Positions 1-11,165 are shown, numbered from the stretch's first letter. The stretch is 64,000 nt of DNA from Ypsolopha sequella (GCA_934047225.1 OW203989.1:8097977-8161976); one strand, 5' to 3'. Notes: a model not told the origin generated them from the letters alone. Program-made: numbers and translations.

Positions 1-1020
1 ACGGATCCAGTAAAATATTACTAAGCAACAAAAGAAAGTGTATTGTTTTAAATAATAGCTAAATGTAAAAAATATATTATAAGAAAAAATACTAATGGTT
101 TTATTTGCGATTAGATTTTTCTTTTTGCATCAACCTGTTTCTCCTAATAAACTTCACGCTTTTGAATCCCAAAGAATATCATCACAGAATCTCATTCAGC
201 AATTTAATAATAATTAAACAAACGCATTACAAGAATGAAACTGTGCTTCCTGTCTGCGTTAAACACCCAGAGTTATTAATATTCATCGTGGAGCCGCTAC
301 GATTATTCACTTGGAGTTTCTTCGACACGTGCCTATTTTGCATTTGTATCCCGTATTATTCGTAACTCTTAAGTTTGTTTGCTCAAGTTTACAATGTGTT
401 CTGCACGCTCCATTTCTACAAATACGGCAACATTGATGTATTGTGTTACCTGTTTCGGGGCAAACGGTAATTTGTGTTTTAGTGCTTCTTGGGCAACTGC
501 TTATTGGTGCTAATTCAGTTTCGTACGAGCGGTAATTAATGGGGAATCGCCACTTTTAAAGGAAAGTCTTGGTTCATTTGAGGTGATTTATGCGGAAGAA
601 TTTCCTTCGTTTCTACGTTCTTGCGCAGACATTCGAATAAGGATGGAGAAATTATGAAAACACCTAGAGTGCGGTCGATCGATAGTTATCAGAGAAACGA
701 CTTCGTCGAGTATCCCACAGTTGTCAATACTAACTCGACACAGGCACAGGTTGCCGTTTATGGCAGTGACCGTTCGCGAGTCGATCATAATCGCAGGAAA
801 AACTCGGTCCTTCCAGCCGGACTTGACCTCTTTGCCTTTAAAATTGTACCATTTTTCTTATAAAAATTGGAATGCAACGTCGGTGGTCGTCGTCGAGATA
901 ACACAGGAGACTTTAAGAAGAGTTAAGTTTAGACTGCGATTTATATTCTCACGAAAAAGGTTGTTCGTATAAACGATAAAGTAATAAGAACTTGCGATAA
1001 AGCCCAACTGCACGCGAGGT
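1..1020. other. AT-rich intergenic sequence, no feature recognised
   Basis: Short open frames here have no recognisable domain and their composition looks random. The stretch near 600-860 is less AT-rich than its surroundings, but I cannot assign it to anything. Confidence 0.4.
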
Positions 1021-1025
1021 TACCG

Positions 1026-1216
1026 TCAGATTGCGAGATAAAGGATCATGCTTTCGATCGAATATGGCGGCAGAGGGCTGCGTGAGCGCATCTGCCGGCC
1101 CACGTGCCACCTCCGCGATCCATGATCCGCAGGTTTCTCTTTATAAATCTTTACTTTTTTTCTATGACGAACGCATTCATCATTTCCAACAGATGTGCGT
1201 CCGCTATAATAACAAG
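1026..1216 (+). promoter_or_regulatory. candidate promoter and first exon
   Basis: A GC-rich island stands out from its AT-rich surroundings. It contains TCAGA, close to an arthropod initiator, with A at 1028. An ATGGCGGC start follows at 1064, in a frame open to 1231, and a good splice donor (AAG|GTAAGG) has its exon boundary at about 1214. A weaker donor (CAG|GTTTCT) lies near 1131. This combination would suit the 5' exon of a plus-strand gene whose other exons I cannot find. The predicted peptide is not recognised and no downstream exon is identified, so this is a weak candidate. Confidence 0.2.
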
Positions 1217-2273
1217 GTAAGGCTTAGGTAATTCTTTCTTTAATTAAATTTCATTCTCCCCTTTTAAATTGGGTTTTGTTTTTGTTGGCGTAGGCGTCCT
1301 TTTTCCATTCATCATGTTTACGATTTAAAAGCTTTTGTTTGTGTATTAGTTACCTTTGTTTCCGTTTATAAATGTATGACTACTTAGGGTGACTTTGAAA
1401 AAGTTCCGGTTTCAAAGGTTAAAAATTATGCTTTCTTTGTTATAGAAATGCCAACTGAAAAAAGTTCCTGTTGTTTATTCTATTATTTAACAGAGTATTG
1501 AAAAGTTATTATTTTTAATTCACTATTGAACGACCCTATAAAATTGTATGAAATTCGACACAGACATTAAATAAGCCCCTGCGTACTCTCGCTAATCCTC
1601 CCAAATGATATAATGGTCGCCCCACGCTAGCATCATGTGAACTTTGTGGGTCTATGTGAAATAGTTCGCCCCGAATTTGAGCATTTGTGTGCACACATGT
1701 GTCGGGGATGGGCCTCTGTTTTTTGTCAGTTAACATCTGAGGTACTCGTATATATATGCTGCAACATGTGCGAATTTGTTGCCACTAGAAACAGGATATT
1801 GAAACTTGAAATACCCAGATTTCGGCACCGAATTTGACTCCATTTGGCAATTTATATTTTTGTTTACAGATTTATGTTTTTAAGATGCATATCAAGATTA
1901 GTTCAGTTTTGATCTAAATACGACAGTTGCGTTATTTCTATCTGTTCTACATTTCTAACTGCTAAGCCATTGTTAGTTGTTATTTCTCCTACAATGTCAT
2001 CTAGAGAGGACATTTGTTCTACAGCGTCATGCTTGCAGCGTTTGTTGTGTAACCTCTATGGTGGTGATTATATCTCACCATTATTATTAACTGGCTCCAT
2101 TCAGACACCCACTGCCGCTGGAAACTATGCCGTCCACCCACAGCCTGGTCCCGTAGGCGCAGCAGGGTCACACATATAGGCTTCTATTCACATCGACTTC
2201 TAAATGCACCATTACGTTAGCATAACTCTAAATTTACATTCGGAGAGTCAATGTCATCCGACAGACGCAAGGT

Positions 2274-2534
2274 CTACCATTGTTTTGGATCTTTTGGTGG
2301 TCCGGATGGAATATCGTCGAGCTCATTTAAATATTTAAATAAATAATACGGTCTTCGACTACCGATCAGAGGATCATTGGACCAGGTGGTGCATCCACAA
2401 CCAGAAGTGTATTGTCGTGCTTCGTGCAAGCCAAGATCAATCTTGAGGACGTCCAACAGCACAATGAAGATGAACAGTGAAAGTGCATAGATCCAACAGA
2501 ACTCATGCAAAAACTTATAAAAGGAGGTTACCAT
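2274..2534 (-). CDS. putative N-terminal exon of a membrane-anchored protein, unrecognised
   Basis: An 86-residue open frame begins MVTSFYKFLHEF. Residues about 13-31 (WIYALSLFIFIVLLDVL) form a hydrophobic segment that would act as a signal anchor or single membrane span. A lumenal-looking stretch with clustered cysteines (GCGC) and a Pro/Asp-rich end follow. The frame stops at TAG immediately after a possible but weak splice donor (ATG|GTAGAC), so the protein may end here or continue in an exon to the left of the window. The start lies 223 nt downstream of an initiator/DPE pair centred on 2757, which gives a coherent promoter, 5' UTR and ATG arrangement. The base at -3 of the ATG is T, a weak start context. 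The family is not recognised. A type II glycosyltransferase-like N-terminus would fit the topology, but that is only a guess from shape. Confidence 0.4.
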   Translation of the reverse strand: MVTSFYKFLHEFCWIYALSLFIFIVLLDVLKIDLGLHEARQYTSGCGCTTWSNDPLIGSRRPYYLFKYLNELDDIPSGPPKDPKQW

Positions 2535-2724
2535 TAAATTTCATGTTACTATTCAAGAGCACCATCAAACACGAGTTTTTTTTTCCAAAATTGTTCAGAA
2601 CACTTTAGTTTCAGCACAAAAAATACACATTTATTGTCACAAACACTGAACAAAATCCAATCCAGATAACATTCGTTTTAACTTTTTGGCGGAGAAGCTT
2701 CGAAAGAAAGCGTCGGGGGTTGAC

Positions 2725-2759
2725 ACGTGCACTGCCAGCACTAGACAAACGAATACTGA
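2725..2759 (-). promoter_or_regulatory. initiator plus DPE core promoter
   Basis: On the minus strand, TCAGT places the start-site A at 2757. GCACGT occupies +28 to +33 (2730-2725) and matches the arthropod DPE consensus RGWYVT at five of six positions with the canonical spacing. The surrounding sequence (about 2700-2860) is GC-rich against an AT-rich background. A TATAAAA on the same strand near 2922-2930 could instead serve a start site close to 2900. Confidence 0.4.
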
Positions 2760-3138
2760 GCCGGCAACCAACGGCAACAAGCCGCGCGCGGCGTTGCTGG
2801 AGTGACGGACACCGTTCCCCCACCACCCCGCGTCGCTGCATGTACTCGACAGGTCGGGCAACTAGTCAAGCGATCAACAATGTCGCTCAAGCTTGCCCAA
2901 AGGACCCATGAAATTCTACGTTTTTATACGGAGAATTTTCTCTATTTGTAGATTTGACAGGCTGAAGCCGATACGCTTTTGTGGGCGCGTGGCCCTTCGA
3001 TGGTCCGCTCGATAATGTAATAAACCGGGATTGTAAAATTTATGTACGAAGCGATGCGAGACCGTTATCTGAGCACAACGGTGTGGCACTTGAGAGCATC
3101 GGTGCATCGATAATGATGTGACATTGCCTGTGGTGCTA

Positions 3139-3418
3139 TTAACCGTGTTCCATCAGAACATGATGGAAAACATTTGTAACTATACTATGGCTTTGTATGT
3201 TACTGGCATTTCTTTCACAGGTTACATCAGAGACACCAGTAACATGTTGCATATCACGAGGAATACATTTGCATGATGTAATTTGGTTTGTAACAAGATC
3301 AGAATCTGTTTTTGTAATACGATCGCAAGGTTGGCCAATTAAAGCGAGTTTTATAGCCCTTTTTGGAGAACTGTCAAGCTGATCCGCCCAGCGATTAGGC
3401 CCAAGACGTGCTAATTTC
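3139..3418 (-). pseudogene. coding-like segment without a start codon, unrecognised
   Basis: Read on the minus strand from 3417, a frame stays open for 92 codons to TAA at 3139-3141. Its codon use and composition look coding-like (it includes LARLGPNRWADQL and KLALIGQPCDRITKTDSD). There is no early ATG. The 5' edge coincides with a plausible acceptor (TTAATTTTAG|G), so this may be a 3'-terminal exon. Upstream, the same frame continues with coding-like residues (NGNDIRLTLNF) to an in-frame TGA near 3454-3456, with more similar-looking sequence before that. This also fits a decayed gene in which a CGA arginine codon became TGA. I do not recognise the family. It ends about 380 bp before the 2757 start site, on the same strand. 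Confidence 0.4.
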
Positions 3419-3479
3419 CTAAAATTAAGTGTTAGGCGTATATCATTTCCATTTCACGCCTCAGCATTTATAAGAATCT

Positions 3480-6430
3480 GGCATCCTTTTTTTTTGGGTG
3501 GAAAGAGTCTAAAGTCGAAAGAGTAACCATTTATCAAAGTTTTCTAGACAAAATGTGACAGGAAGATTGAGAAAGACCAGAAATATCTGTAATTAAAATT
3601 AATGTTGATCACAATTAGGCTTTTGGCTGAGGTTCGACGGTAATAATTTTCAAACACTCAAGTTACCATCAAAACAAAATCTATGTTGGTTTACTTAGGG
3701 TTCCATAAAGCTTTGGTTGGGTCCTCAAACAAATATAACTTTTTCCCCACGTTCTTCACACCGTTCAAACTTATAACAGCTGAAGAACCTAACATGCTCG
3801 TACAAGAACTTGTTAAATACTACATTATAATATGAATTATCTAAACTTCTTTATCAACTGAATAATGTATTTGGACCTTTAATACCTACAGATAATAACT
3901 ACCACAAATTAGCCAAACATAACAAAGGATTGAATAACCCATAAATTACGATACCTTCAATCACCGAAATGACATCATACCGATAAATAAGGTCACCAAA
4001 AAATTAACCGCTTGTAACCGGTTGGAAATTTTGAAGCGCTTAAAACCGTTTCAAACCGATTGAGAATTTGCAGCGTACTCTTGTCTCACTCAGCGCTTAT
4101 CCCTCTAATACCAGCCACGCACTGAATCATCTTTATGTCTTTACATCGGTACCAAAACAGGAAAACAGTGAAATAACGGTACAGAATTCAGAAAGGTGCC
4201 ATAAGGGCTACCTCTATTCATTTCGATTAGTTTATCGGTTTTCGGTATTTTTTTCAATCCCTGCACAAAACCCAAAGACAATTAAAAAATTAAAATCAAA
4301 TGCACCAACAAAACCTGCAACCTCGATGTTACAACCCCACCCCCGCACAGAAGCTCACAAACACAAACTAGTCGGTCCGGTATTCGACCCCTGCAACTTT
4401 TAGTTTTGTTTTGGATCCCGAGGGTTCTGGGAAGGTCGGACAGACGGACAAGGTCGTCTGAAGGCATTACTTTTTATAGTCATTATGGAAAATTATAATT
4501 TGTTAGTTCCTCCCAGGGTTGTATGTAACGTAATTTGGTATGGATTGGTTTGTACCAAGTACCAGAAAATAATAATCTTGGACGTGAAATTAATCAAGAA
4601 GTTGATTTTATTTCTCAATTTGGGTAGTAGAGTGCAACTATCGAGTCGTTTGGGACACTGGCTGGCAAGGGATATTTCGAATATACACACTTTCTATTTC
4701 CACGAAGAGTTTTCAACATACATTTTATATGTTTTTGAAACAGTCAAGTGCGAGTAAGTCCCGCTGTCTGAGCATTGCGTAAGTTAGTGGACTTAAATGT
4801 TAACGAAAATTAAAAATTCAATTTTGCAGTTTTGTTTCATACAGACCTACAAAAACTATGTTGGTCAAATAATTTCCACATAGAATCAGAATTAATTACG
4901 TAAAGGGCAATAACATTTCATCGCGTTGGGTTAGTAGACTTAGTAGAAGCCTGGTAGCGCTGTAGGAGGTATCAGTTTCATACGCTTTATAAACTAGAGT
5001 TTTCAAATAGGTCAGAGCATTTTTAATAAAATTCCCAAGTACCAGCTTTTCAGCGAGTTCTGATCTGATGTACCAGAAGTTTCGTAACATCATACATAAC
5101 ATCCCGGGATTGCTCTTAATAAATTTAAAGTACCTTGTATTTCGTGGAATAGCGAATGATCGACATAATGTAATATTCTAAGCAACGGAAGGAATAGAAA
5201 TTCAGAGTGAGTTCCCTGGTTGTTTAGTTTATTAAATATGGATTCTTAATAACAAAGTGCATGCCGGAGAAATATGTCGCATTTTATTTACGAAAAATAT
5301 GGAATGTGATGATATGTGAACAAGCAAAGAAAAGCAAGCAGAAAATAATACAAACGCATGAGTTTTTATTCTTGATGGAGCCAATAGTAAATGTCATAAT
5401 TTTTTATAAAAATTCAATTAGTAAATAATAATTATTATTTTTATTTATAACATCTTTAATTTTGTCACCGACAAAGCTGTCGGTAAGTTATGGGACCCAA
5501 GTCTCAACTCCACTAAAAAGATTTTAATTTCAAACGAAAAAAAAATAAACGGTCCCAATATGGTGCCGCTCTTTTGCATAAAAGTATGCAAATTCTTATA
5601 ATTAAAACTTAATTTGGTACATGCGTAACGAAAAATCAATAACTGTTAATAAATTAAACGTTACTCGAAATAAAATTTCCTTTTACTTATTTTCAAGTCA
5701 TATATTTTGCTATGAAGTGTCGATAATCACATTCGTAGCTTTTTTTTCACCCAATATAAAATATCAAGCTATAAAAAAATATTAGTAAAAATACAAAACT
5801 CTCTTAATTAAGCTTTTAGCCTCTTAATTAATAAATAAACATGCTTTTGAGGATAATTTGCTAAAATCACACGGTATATTTAGAGTTAAGTGACAAGTTA
5901 ATCGTTTTTGAAGGCGCCTTTGTAAATTAATTTATTCTATATCTGATGTTCCATCAATAAATTCAATATAAAAACGCCTAAAAAATTAATTAAACCTTTG
6001 ACCGCAAAATTGTCGCTAGATTGGCTAAAATTTGCATACTTGTCGATATCTATTGAAAAAAATCTGAATTGTTTATGGGACCTTCACCCAGCACAATTTC
6101 ATTCGATACTAGTATTGTGTAAGATGATAGTGAGGATGACGGTCCACGTTTTTGTTCCGTGACAATATTTTGTAATGTAACACTAGTAGATGTGTATTGT
6201 TTTGGTATTACCAACTGATGAGAACAGATTCAGTTACGATTGCCACTAAGTTGTTACCATATAATATAGTAAATGAATATTAAATAAATATTGTTTTTTT
6301 TGTCTTTTTAAATTATTAGAATTAGATAATTTTTAAAATTAAACACACTACAACAGCTTTTAATGTTTTTTTTGTTTTTTAAATATAACTATACACTGAT
6401 AGATATTAGATAGGATAATACAAATATAGA
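3480..6430. other. AT-rich intergenic sequence, nothing recognised
   Basis: About 3 kb with only short open frames of non-coding character. No repeat here matches another part of the window that I could see. Confidence 0.4.
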
Positions 6431-6878
6431 GTCATCTCAAGATATATTTTGGGTCCGATCTGGAACCGGCATCAGTTGAGTCTTAATTAAAATAAAAAGA
6501 CATTGACATATATAATATAGAATTAAATAAAACAAAGTTAAATTAAATTTTTGTGACATATATTTCGGGCCATTCGGGCCCGGCATCAGTCACAAAAGGA
6601 ACTCCTTTTTACTTCATTGTCCTTTTTAGGGTTTCGTACCCAAAGAGTAACCAAGGGGACCCTATTAATAAGATTCCGCTATCCGTCTGTCTGTCCGTCT
6701 GTCACCACGATGTATCTCATGAACCGTGATAGTTAGACAGTTGAAATTTTCACAGATGATGTATTTCTGTTGCCGCTATAACAATAAATACTAAAAAACA
6801 GAATAAAATAAATATTTAAAGGGGCTCCTATACAACATACATGTTTTTTTGCCGTTTTTACAGATAATGGTTCGGAAC

Positions 6879-7981
6879 TAGAGAATCCAATCCCGCATCA
6901 AAATCGCGATCCCGTAAGCCTGCGGGATTAAGATCATCAATCCCGCGGATCCCGCGGGATTTGCGGGATTGAATTTAATTATTATTTTTGTTTCATGTAA
7001 TTTAAAGAAAGAAAATACACACAAATATTTTTAATTATTCTTATCAACATGAAGCAAAGTTATCACTTATATTATAAATTAAATATAATGATGTTTAAGA
7101 CAATACAATATTCACAATATTTCACGTTTCATATTTAGATTTTTATTTGAAATAGAACATATTCATTGGTTTTAGAGGCATTTAAAATCAGCTTATTTTT
7201 TTTGAAAATACTTTCGAAGAAATGATAAAGTATCTAACGTTTCATCTTTTAGATTTGATCTTATCTTGTTGCATAAATAGCCAGCGGCGGAAAAAGCACG
7301 CTCGGCTTCCACACTTGTAGGCGGAATTGACTTTACATAAGTATAAACAGCTTCCAAATACTTCCCCCTATTCCCTCCACATTCAAAAAGTGTCATCTCA
7401 CGTTTCAATATCAAATCAGTTGAATTATCTCGAGTGGGTACACGCACAGCAGCTCTAGACTCTGCCACCCATTCAGTACGGAGACTCCGCTCTAATTCTT
7501 CTTCTAGTGTATGTGAAGGCTGATTCGATAAAGGCATGTCTTCTTCACTGTCATCATCTTGCTGGTTTTCAGTTTCAGGTTGCACGTCTGACATCAGTCT
7601 CTCAATTAAACACTTCATTTCAGTTCTTAGCGTAGCTTTACTTGGATAAAAGAATGGATTGTCCTCTACACTTGCAGACCTTGAATCTTTTTCTAGATAT
7701 TTTTTTGGATTTTCCAAGTAAAGCAACACAGCAGTTATTGATGTGCGGCGTTCTTTTATCCGGCGAGACAGTGACACAACAAGTTCCTGGCTTAACCTGG
7801 TGTTTTGTAGATTCAGTTTATTAATCATGAAATCATGAAATCCCCGAGTGCCACACGTCTTTTTTTTTCAATCCTGCGAACGTGCGGGATCCCGCATGAG
7901 TAATCCCGCATTTTTGATCCCGCAAAAAAGGTGCGGGATCCCGCATTAGCGGGATCCCGCGTTTGCGGGATTGGATTCCCT
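6879..7981 (-). mobile_element. hAT-type DNA transposon relic
   Basis: The ends TAGAGAATCCAATCCCGCA and, in reverse complement, TAGGGAATCCAATCCCGCA form imperfect terminal inverted repeats. The flanks repeat TCGGAAC, and an 8-bp duplication of form (T/A)TCGGAAC is consistent with hAT transposition into the middle of the P repeat. Both subterminal regions (6888-6975 and 7868-7975) are packed with ATCCCGC/GCGGGAT motifs in both orientations, about six on the left and nine on the right. In hAT elements such subterminal motifs are typically transposase binding sites. The only coding sequence is a C-terminal transposase piece. Confidence 0.8.
7193..7828 (-). pseudogene. hAT transposase, C-terminal fragment with dimerisation domain
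   Basis: A 211-residue open frame. Residues about 158-208 carry the signature of the hAT C-terminal dimerisation domain: SIPPTSVEAERAFSAAG, then LCNKIRSNLKDETLDTLSFLRKYF. An acidic linker (QQDDDSEEDMP, about residues 89-99) lies upstream, followed by a charged helical region. Full hAT transposases are roughly 600 residues or more. The BED zinc finger, the DDE catalytic residues and most of the insertion domain are absent, so this copy cannot be autonomous. The frame is uninterrupted, so either the loss is fairly recent or the fragment is maintained. It lies wholly inside the inverted-repeat-bounded element at 6879-7981. Confidence 0.85.
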
Positions 7982-8072
7982 ATCGGAACCCTCAGTGCGC
8001 GAGTCCGACTCGCACTTGGCCGGTTTTTTACTTCATTGTGACTGATGCCGGGCCGGAATGGCCCGAAATATA

Positions 8073-9530
8073 TCCCATATAATATAGTGTCCTACTATAT
8101 CTTGGCGTCAACTACTAATATAGTACTGTCCACTTTATTGAATAACAATATAAATGCCAGTAGCGGGATGGCCCAAGCAGGTTTTCAATTAATTTAGTAA
8201 TCAGTTATATCAGTAATCAAATATTAACTGTTTATCAGCACATATTTAAACGTGAATGTAACGATGATTTTGAAATTGTTATGTATGACCAATATTAAAC
8301 TTATGTAAACAGCTGTAGGGACCATGGACAAAAAAAGCTTTTAAAAAAATCTATATCTTTTTATATTTTACCAGTATTATATTATATGTGATCCAACTGT
8401 AATTTTTGACACCTAAAATGGTAAAATACCATATCCCTCTTGATTTTTTTTGGCAATCCTGTTTTCAGTTGACATTTTTTACGTGGTTTATGAGACAGCT
8501 CCTGTTTTATTCGTCCAAGGACAGCTCCCTAGATTCCTGGCTGTGACATATTTGATGTGAAATATCAGATATGAATTATTTTGTAATTAACATTAAATCA
8601 AATAAAATATACACAATAAAAACAATAAAAAAGATATTTCAGTCCAATCTTGTAATTAATACGAACTTTACCTGAAGGCTCTGTACAAAGCTAAATGCAC
8701 AGTTTATTTATGTACTATTGGCAGTTTATTATCATATTTAAAATACATGAAAAAATATGCTATAAAAAAGGACACGCTCAAGACATTTATGTATCCAAAA
8801 ATGTGATTTCACTAACTGCACTTGATAGAAAAAATACGCAAATTCATCTCTAAAAAATCTTAAAATGTAGTTAATGAGATCTATTTCTAAAGCTATAAAT
8901 TGGCGAGAATTTTCTACATACTTTAATTAAAACATTTGTAGAAGGATTTTTAATAAAATGTCCTATTATAGCCGCAAATTCAAAACAACTGACGTTTTGA
9001 GTGCGCGATAGTTGATTTGAGCAGGTAGACAATTCAAAAACAAAAGCGTTAGTGCAGGACGGAAGTTTAACTTGATAATTATTTATTTATTTGATTTCTA
9101 AGACATACTGAAATCGACTGGTCACCCATCACACGCCATAAAAGGATGGCTAGTTCGATATCATCCCAAAATTCGAGATCTTCATTCGGCAATTAAAATC
9201 CTCATGTATATGTATGTTATCCTGAATAAAGCAGGTAATTACCGAGCCATTGCCCCCTATGCAAATTGGAGGAACCCACCACCAGTGTGTTTGGTATGCT
9301 AATGTACAGTGAAACCTCTTCCCGTTTCTGTCTGTACCTCCCAGTGTTGCCAGAGGCTAAAATGAACATATAGGTCTGAGAAATAAGACCGTATGATAAT
9401 AAATAAGGTCATCGATATATTGTACACCATTCTACTACCATGAGCGGTCGCAACCTTCGATTTGGGGGGGGGGGTCATCTTAAAATATATATATATATAT
9501 ATACTGAAAAAGGTGAAAATACGAGTAATA
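8073..9530. other. intergenic sequence with short simple repeats
   Basis: No gene or confident repeat copy. It ends in a G11 run (about 9463-9473) and a (TA)n tract (about 9485-9503). Confidence 0.4.
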
Positions 9531-9584
9531 ACAATAAAAAGCTGGACATGTAAAGAGGACGAATGAAAGTACAGTGACGAAAGA

Positions 9585-9930
9585 AATTTATGGTGCGCAA
9601 GTGAAAGGTACAGCTCAACCAGGCCGCCCTAGAAGGACGCATGCTGACCAAATTAGCGACATACTGAGGAAGGGCAAAGCAGATGGAAATCAAATGAGAC
9701 TTGAGGATAATTCATGATTTATATAAAAACCGTATAAATAAAATCAGTGTGAGGCGTAACGTCGTCGCGTAAACGTCTTTACTCGCCCAGATGAAGGCAG
9801 TCTAAATCTGCTGAAACTGATCGGCTTTCCCGATCATAGCACGTATTGAGGTGAGCCGTTTTTATATAAATCAGATGGAAATCTGTATCCTCTGCCTTAC
9901 ACTCCGGGAGACAGGCTTGAGTATATGTAT
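9585..9930 (+). mobile_element. RTE-like LINE coding scrap, split by a small MITE
   Basis: The plus strand encodes KGTAQPGRPRRTHADQISDI and further residues, matching the minus-strand peptide at 43676-43925. The homology resumes at 9872-9930 (ending in the region encoding a GRQA-like stretch before ATGTATGT). The interruption at 9717-9871 is a separate element. The fragment is out of frame and dead. Confidence 0.6.
9717..9871. mobile_element. 155-bp MITE inside the LINE scrap
   Basis: Terminal inverted repeats ATTTATATAAAAAC(C/G) bound the insert. The surrounding LINE homology is continuous once it is removed. It encodes nothing. Confidence 0.6.
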
Positions 9931-10259
9931 GTAGTATAAAGCTTTTTACGATCGTTTACAGCAACTTTTTCAAAAGAAAACTTTTTGCGAAGCCTTCGTT
10001 TTTTTTCTTGGCGACAGCTGCTATTTTAAGGGCCAGTTTTTGCCAGTGTCAAGTTAGATTCTTTTAAGTTAGACTTTCAGACACTGTTTGTTCATCACGC
10101 ACGGTACAATTAAAAAAGGTAAAAAAAAACATAGTTATATTTCAATGTTATTTGATAGGATAAATGTTGCTAGGATACAGATAATTTTTTTAGTAGGATT
10201 AGATAATAAATATGACATATTAACGGGCAGGAAGGCATTAGATTCAATTAGACTTGGAT

Positions 10260-10507
10260 CAGTGGCGTGTATAGAACTTTTTTCCGGAAAAGCAATCAGA
10301 AGGTCAAGTTTGACAATAAAAAAAAATTAAATTACACTTTGAAAAAAGAAAGTTTGTATAACGCCAGGATAGGCACTGCCTACCCTAGAAAGAACATTTT
10401 CATACAAACTTTTTTTTCAAGTGTTATTTAAATTTTTTCATGTTTTTTTATTGTCAGACTTGACTTTCTGATTGCTTTTCCGGAAAAAAGTTCTATGCAC
10501 GCCACTG
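10260..10507. mobile_element. hAT-type fold-back MITE
   Basis: Both ends begin CAGTGGCGTG, a typical hAT-like terminus, and the arms pair over about 65 bp. The flanking octamers acttggat and actgggat differ at one base, as expected for an aged 8-bp target-site duplication. A second, right-truncated copy lies at 36954-37165. Confidence 0.8.
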
Positions 10508-10769
10508 ACTGGGATGTGTAGGAGGACAGTTCACATTTAGGGTACAATTGAAAAATATATGGTCCAAAGAGCCGTCTTCGAGAGTTCATGGGTTTTCTAT
10601 GTGTGAAATTTTACAGCTGGCAACACGCTCAGTCTGAACCTGATAATTATTCAGGTTTGTTTGGACAAGAAGTGCGCCTGGGTGGCTCTGACCTATAACA
10701 ATACATATGGACGGCAATTCTGGCATATGCGACAATTTGCAAAGGCTGAAGGTAGCTGACTTTTTATAT

Positions 10770-11165
10770 ATATCGTCACGACATAAATCCCCGAGCGGGA
10801 GTCAGAGGTATTCCCGATAGACTGAGAGCTAGCGACCAAATCGGTCATGTGGCTTCAGCTGTATTGAAACCCCGTTAGCTACTTCCCTGAACAACCTTTT
10901 CTGATAATCTTCGTGCTGGCAGGCCGCGGACGGTGGGTGCGAGTGTAGTGTGGTGGGGAAAAAATGAAAAAAAAATGTGGGCTCAGCGACTTTTTTTTTC
11001 AAACAGTTGCTCTGTACTCCCTGTGCACCCAAATTATTAGTTTCACCGACAATTATTACGTTCCAACGTAATGGGTGGTGAGCCCTATCGCCGTTCTTCG
11101 GGTACAAATACACGATTTTTAGGGCATACAGGTTTCCTCACGATGTTTTCGTTCACCGTTCTATT
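10770..11165 (-). mobile_element. tRNA-headed SINE, 5'-truncated and divergent copy
   Basis: Shares with the 23600-23938 copy the body motif GGTGAACGAAAACATCGTGA, the ACCGACAATTATTAC-type block, and the 3' end reading TCGTGACGATATAT in SINE orientation. The tRNA-like head is missing, and the middle (about 10810-11010) differs from the other copies, suggesting a different subfamily. Confidence 0.6.

Larger units (their letters stand above)
6621..8025 (+). mobile_element. P-family retroposon-like repeat, interrupted by a hAT element
   Basis: Begins CCTTTTTAGGGTTTCGTACC and ends with the CGAGTCCGACTCG hairpin followed by GGCCGGTT. It is flanked by a 14-bp direct repeat, TTTTACTTCATTGT, at 6607-6620 and 8026-8039. 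A duplication of that length fits target-primed reverse transcription better than a cut-and-paste transposon. Without the hAT insert it is about 300 bp. Other copies in the window are at 22168-22684 (reverse), 50054-50736, 57986-58275 and 59095-59385. It has no coding capacity. I recognise it as a common type of lepidopteran interspersed repeat but have no certain name for it. Confidence 0.75.
6559..8072. mobile_element. split palindromic element (outer layer of a nest)
   Basis: TATATTTCGGGCC...CGGCATCAGTCACAA on the left (6559-6595) is matched in reverse complement by the right end (about 8039-8072). With the inserted material removed, the element would be about 115 bp of nearly pure palindrome. 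The arms resemble those of the perfect hairpin at 37257-37413, so these look like one family. A more diverged single arm lies just outside at about 6437-6482. Everything from 6621 to 8025 is a later insertion. Confidence 0.7.

Noticed and set aside
1970..2179. 69-codon plus-strand frame ending in a Pro/Gly-rich stretch
   Set aside because: The C-terminal half looks somewhat protein-like, but there is no family resemblance, good start or splice site, so I could not support a gene.
4068..4403. 111-codon plus-strand frame
   Set aside because: No domain, low-complexity and AT-driven composition, no splice or promoter context.
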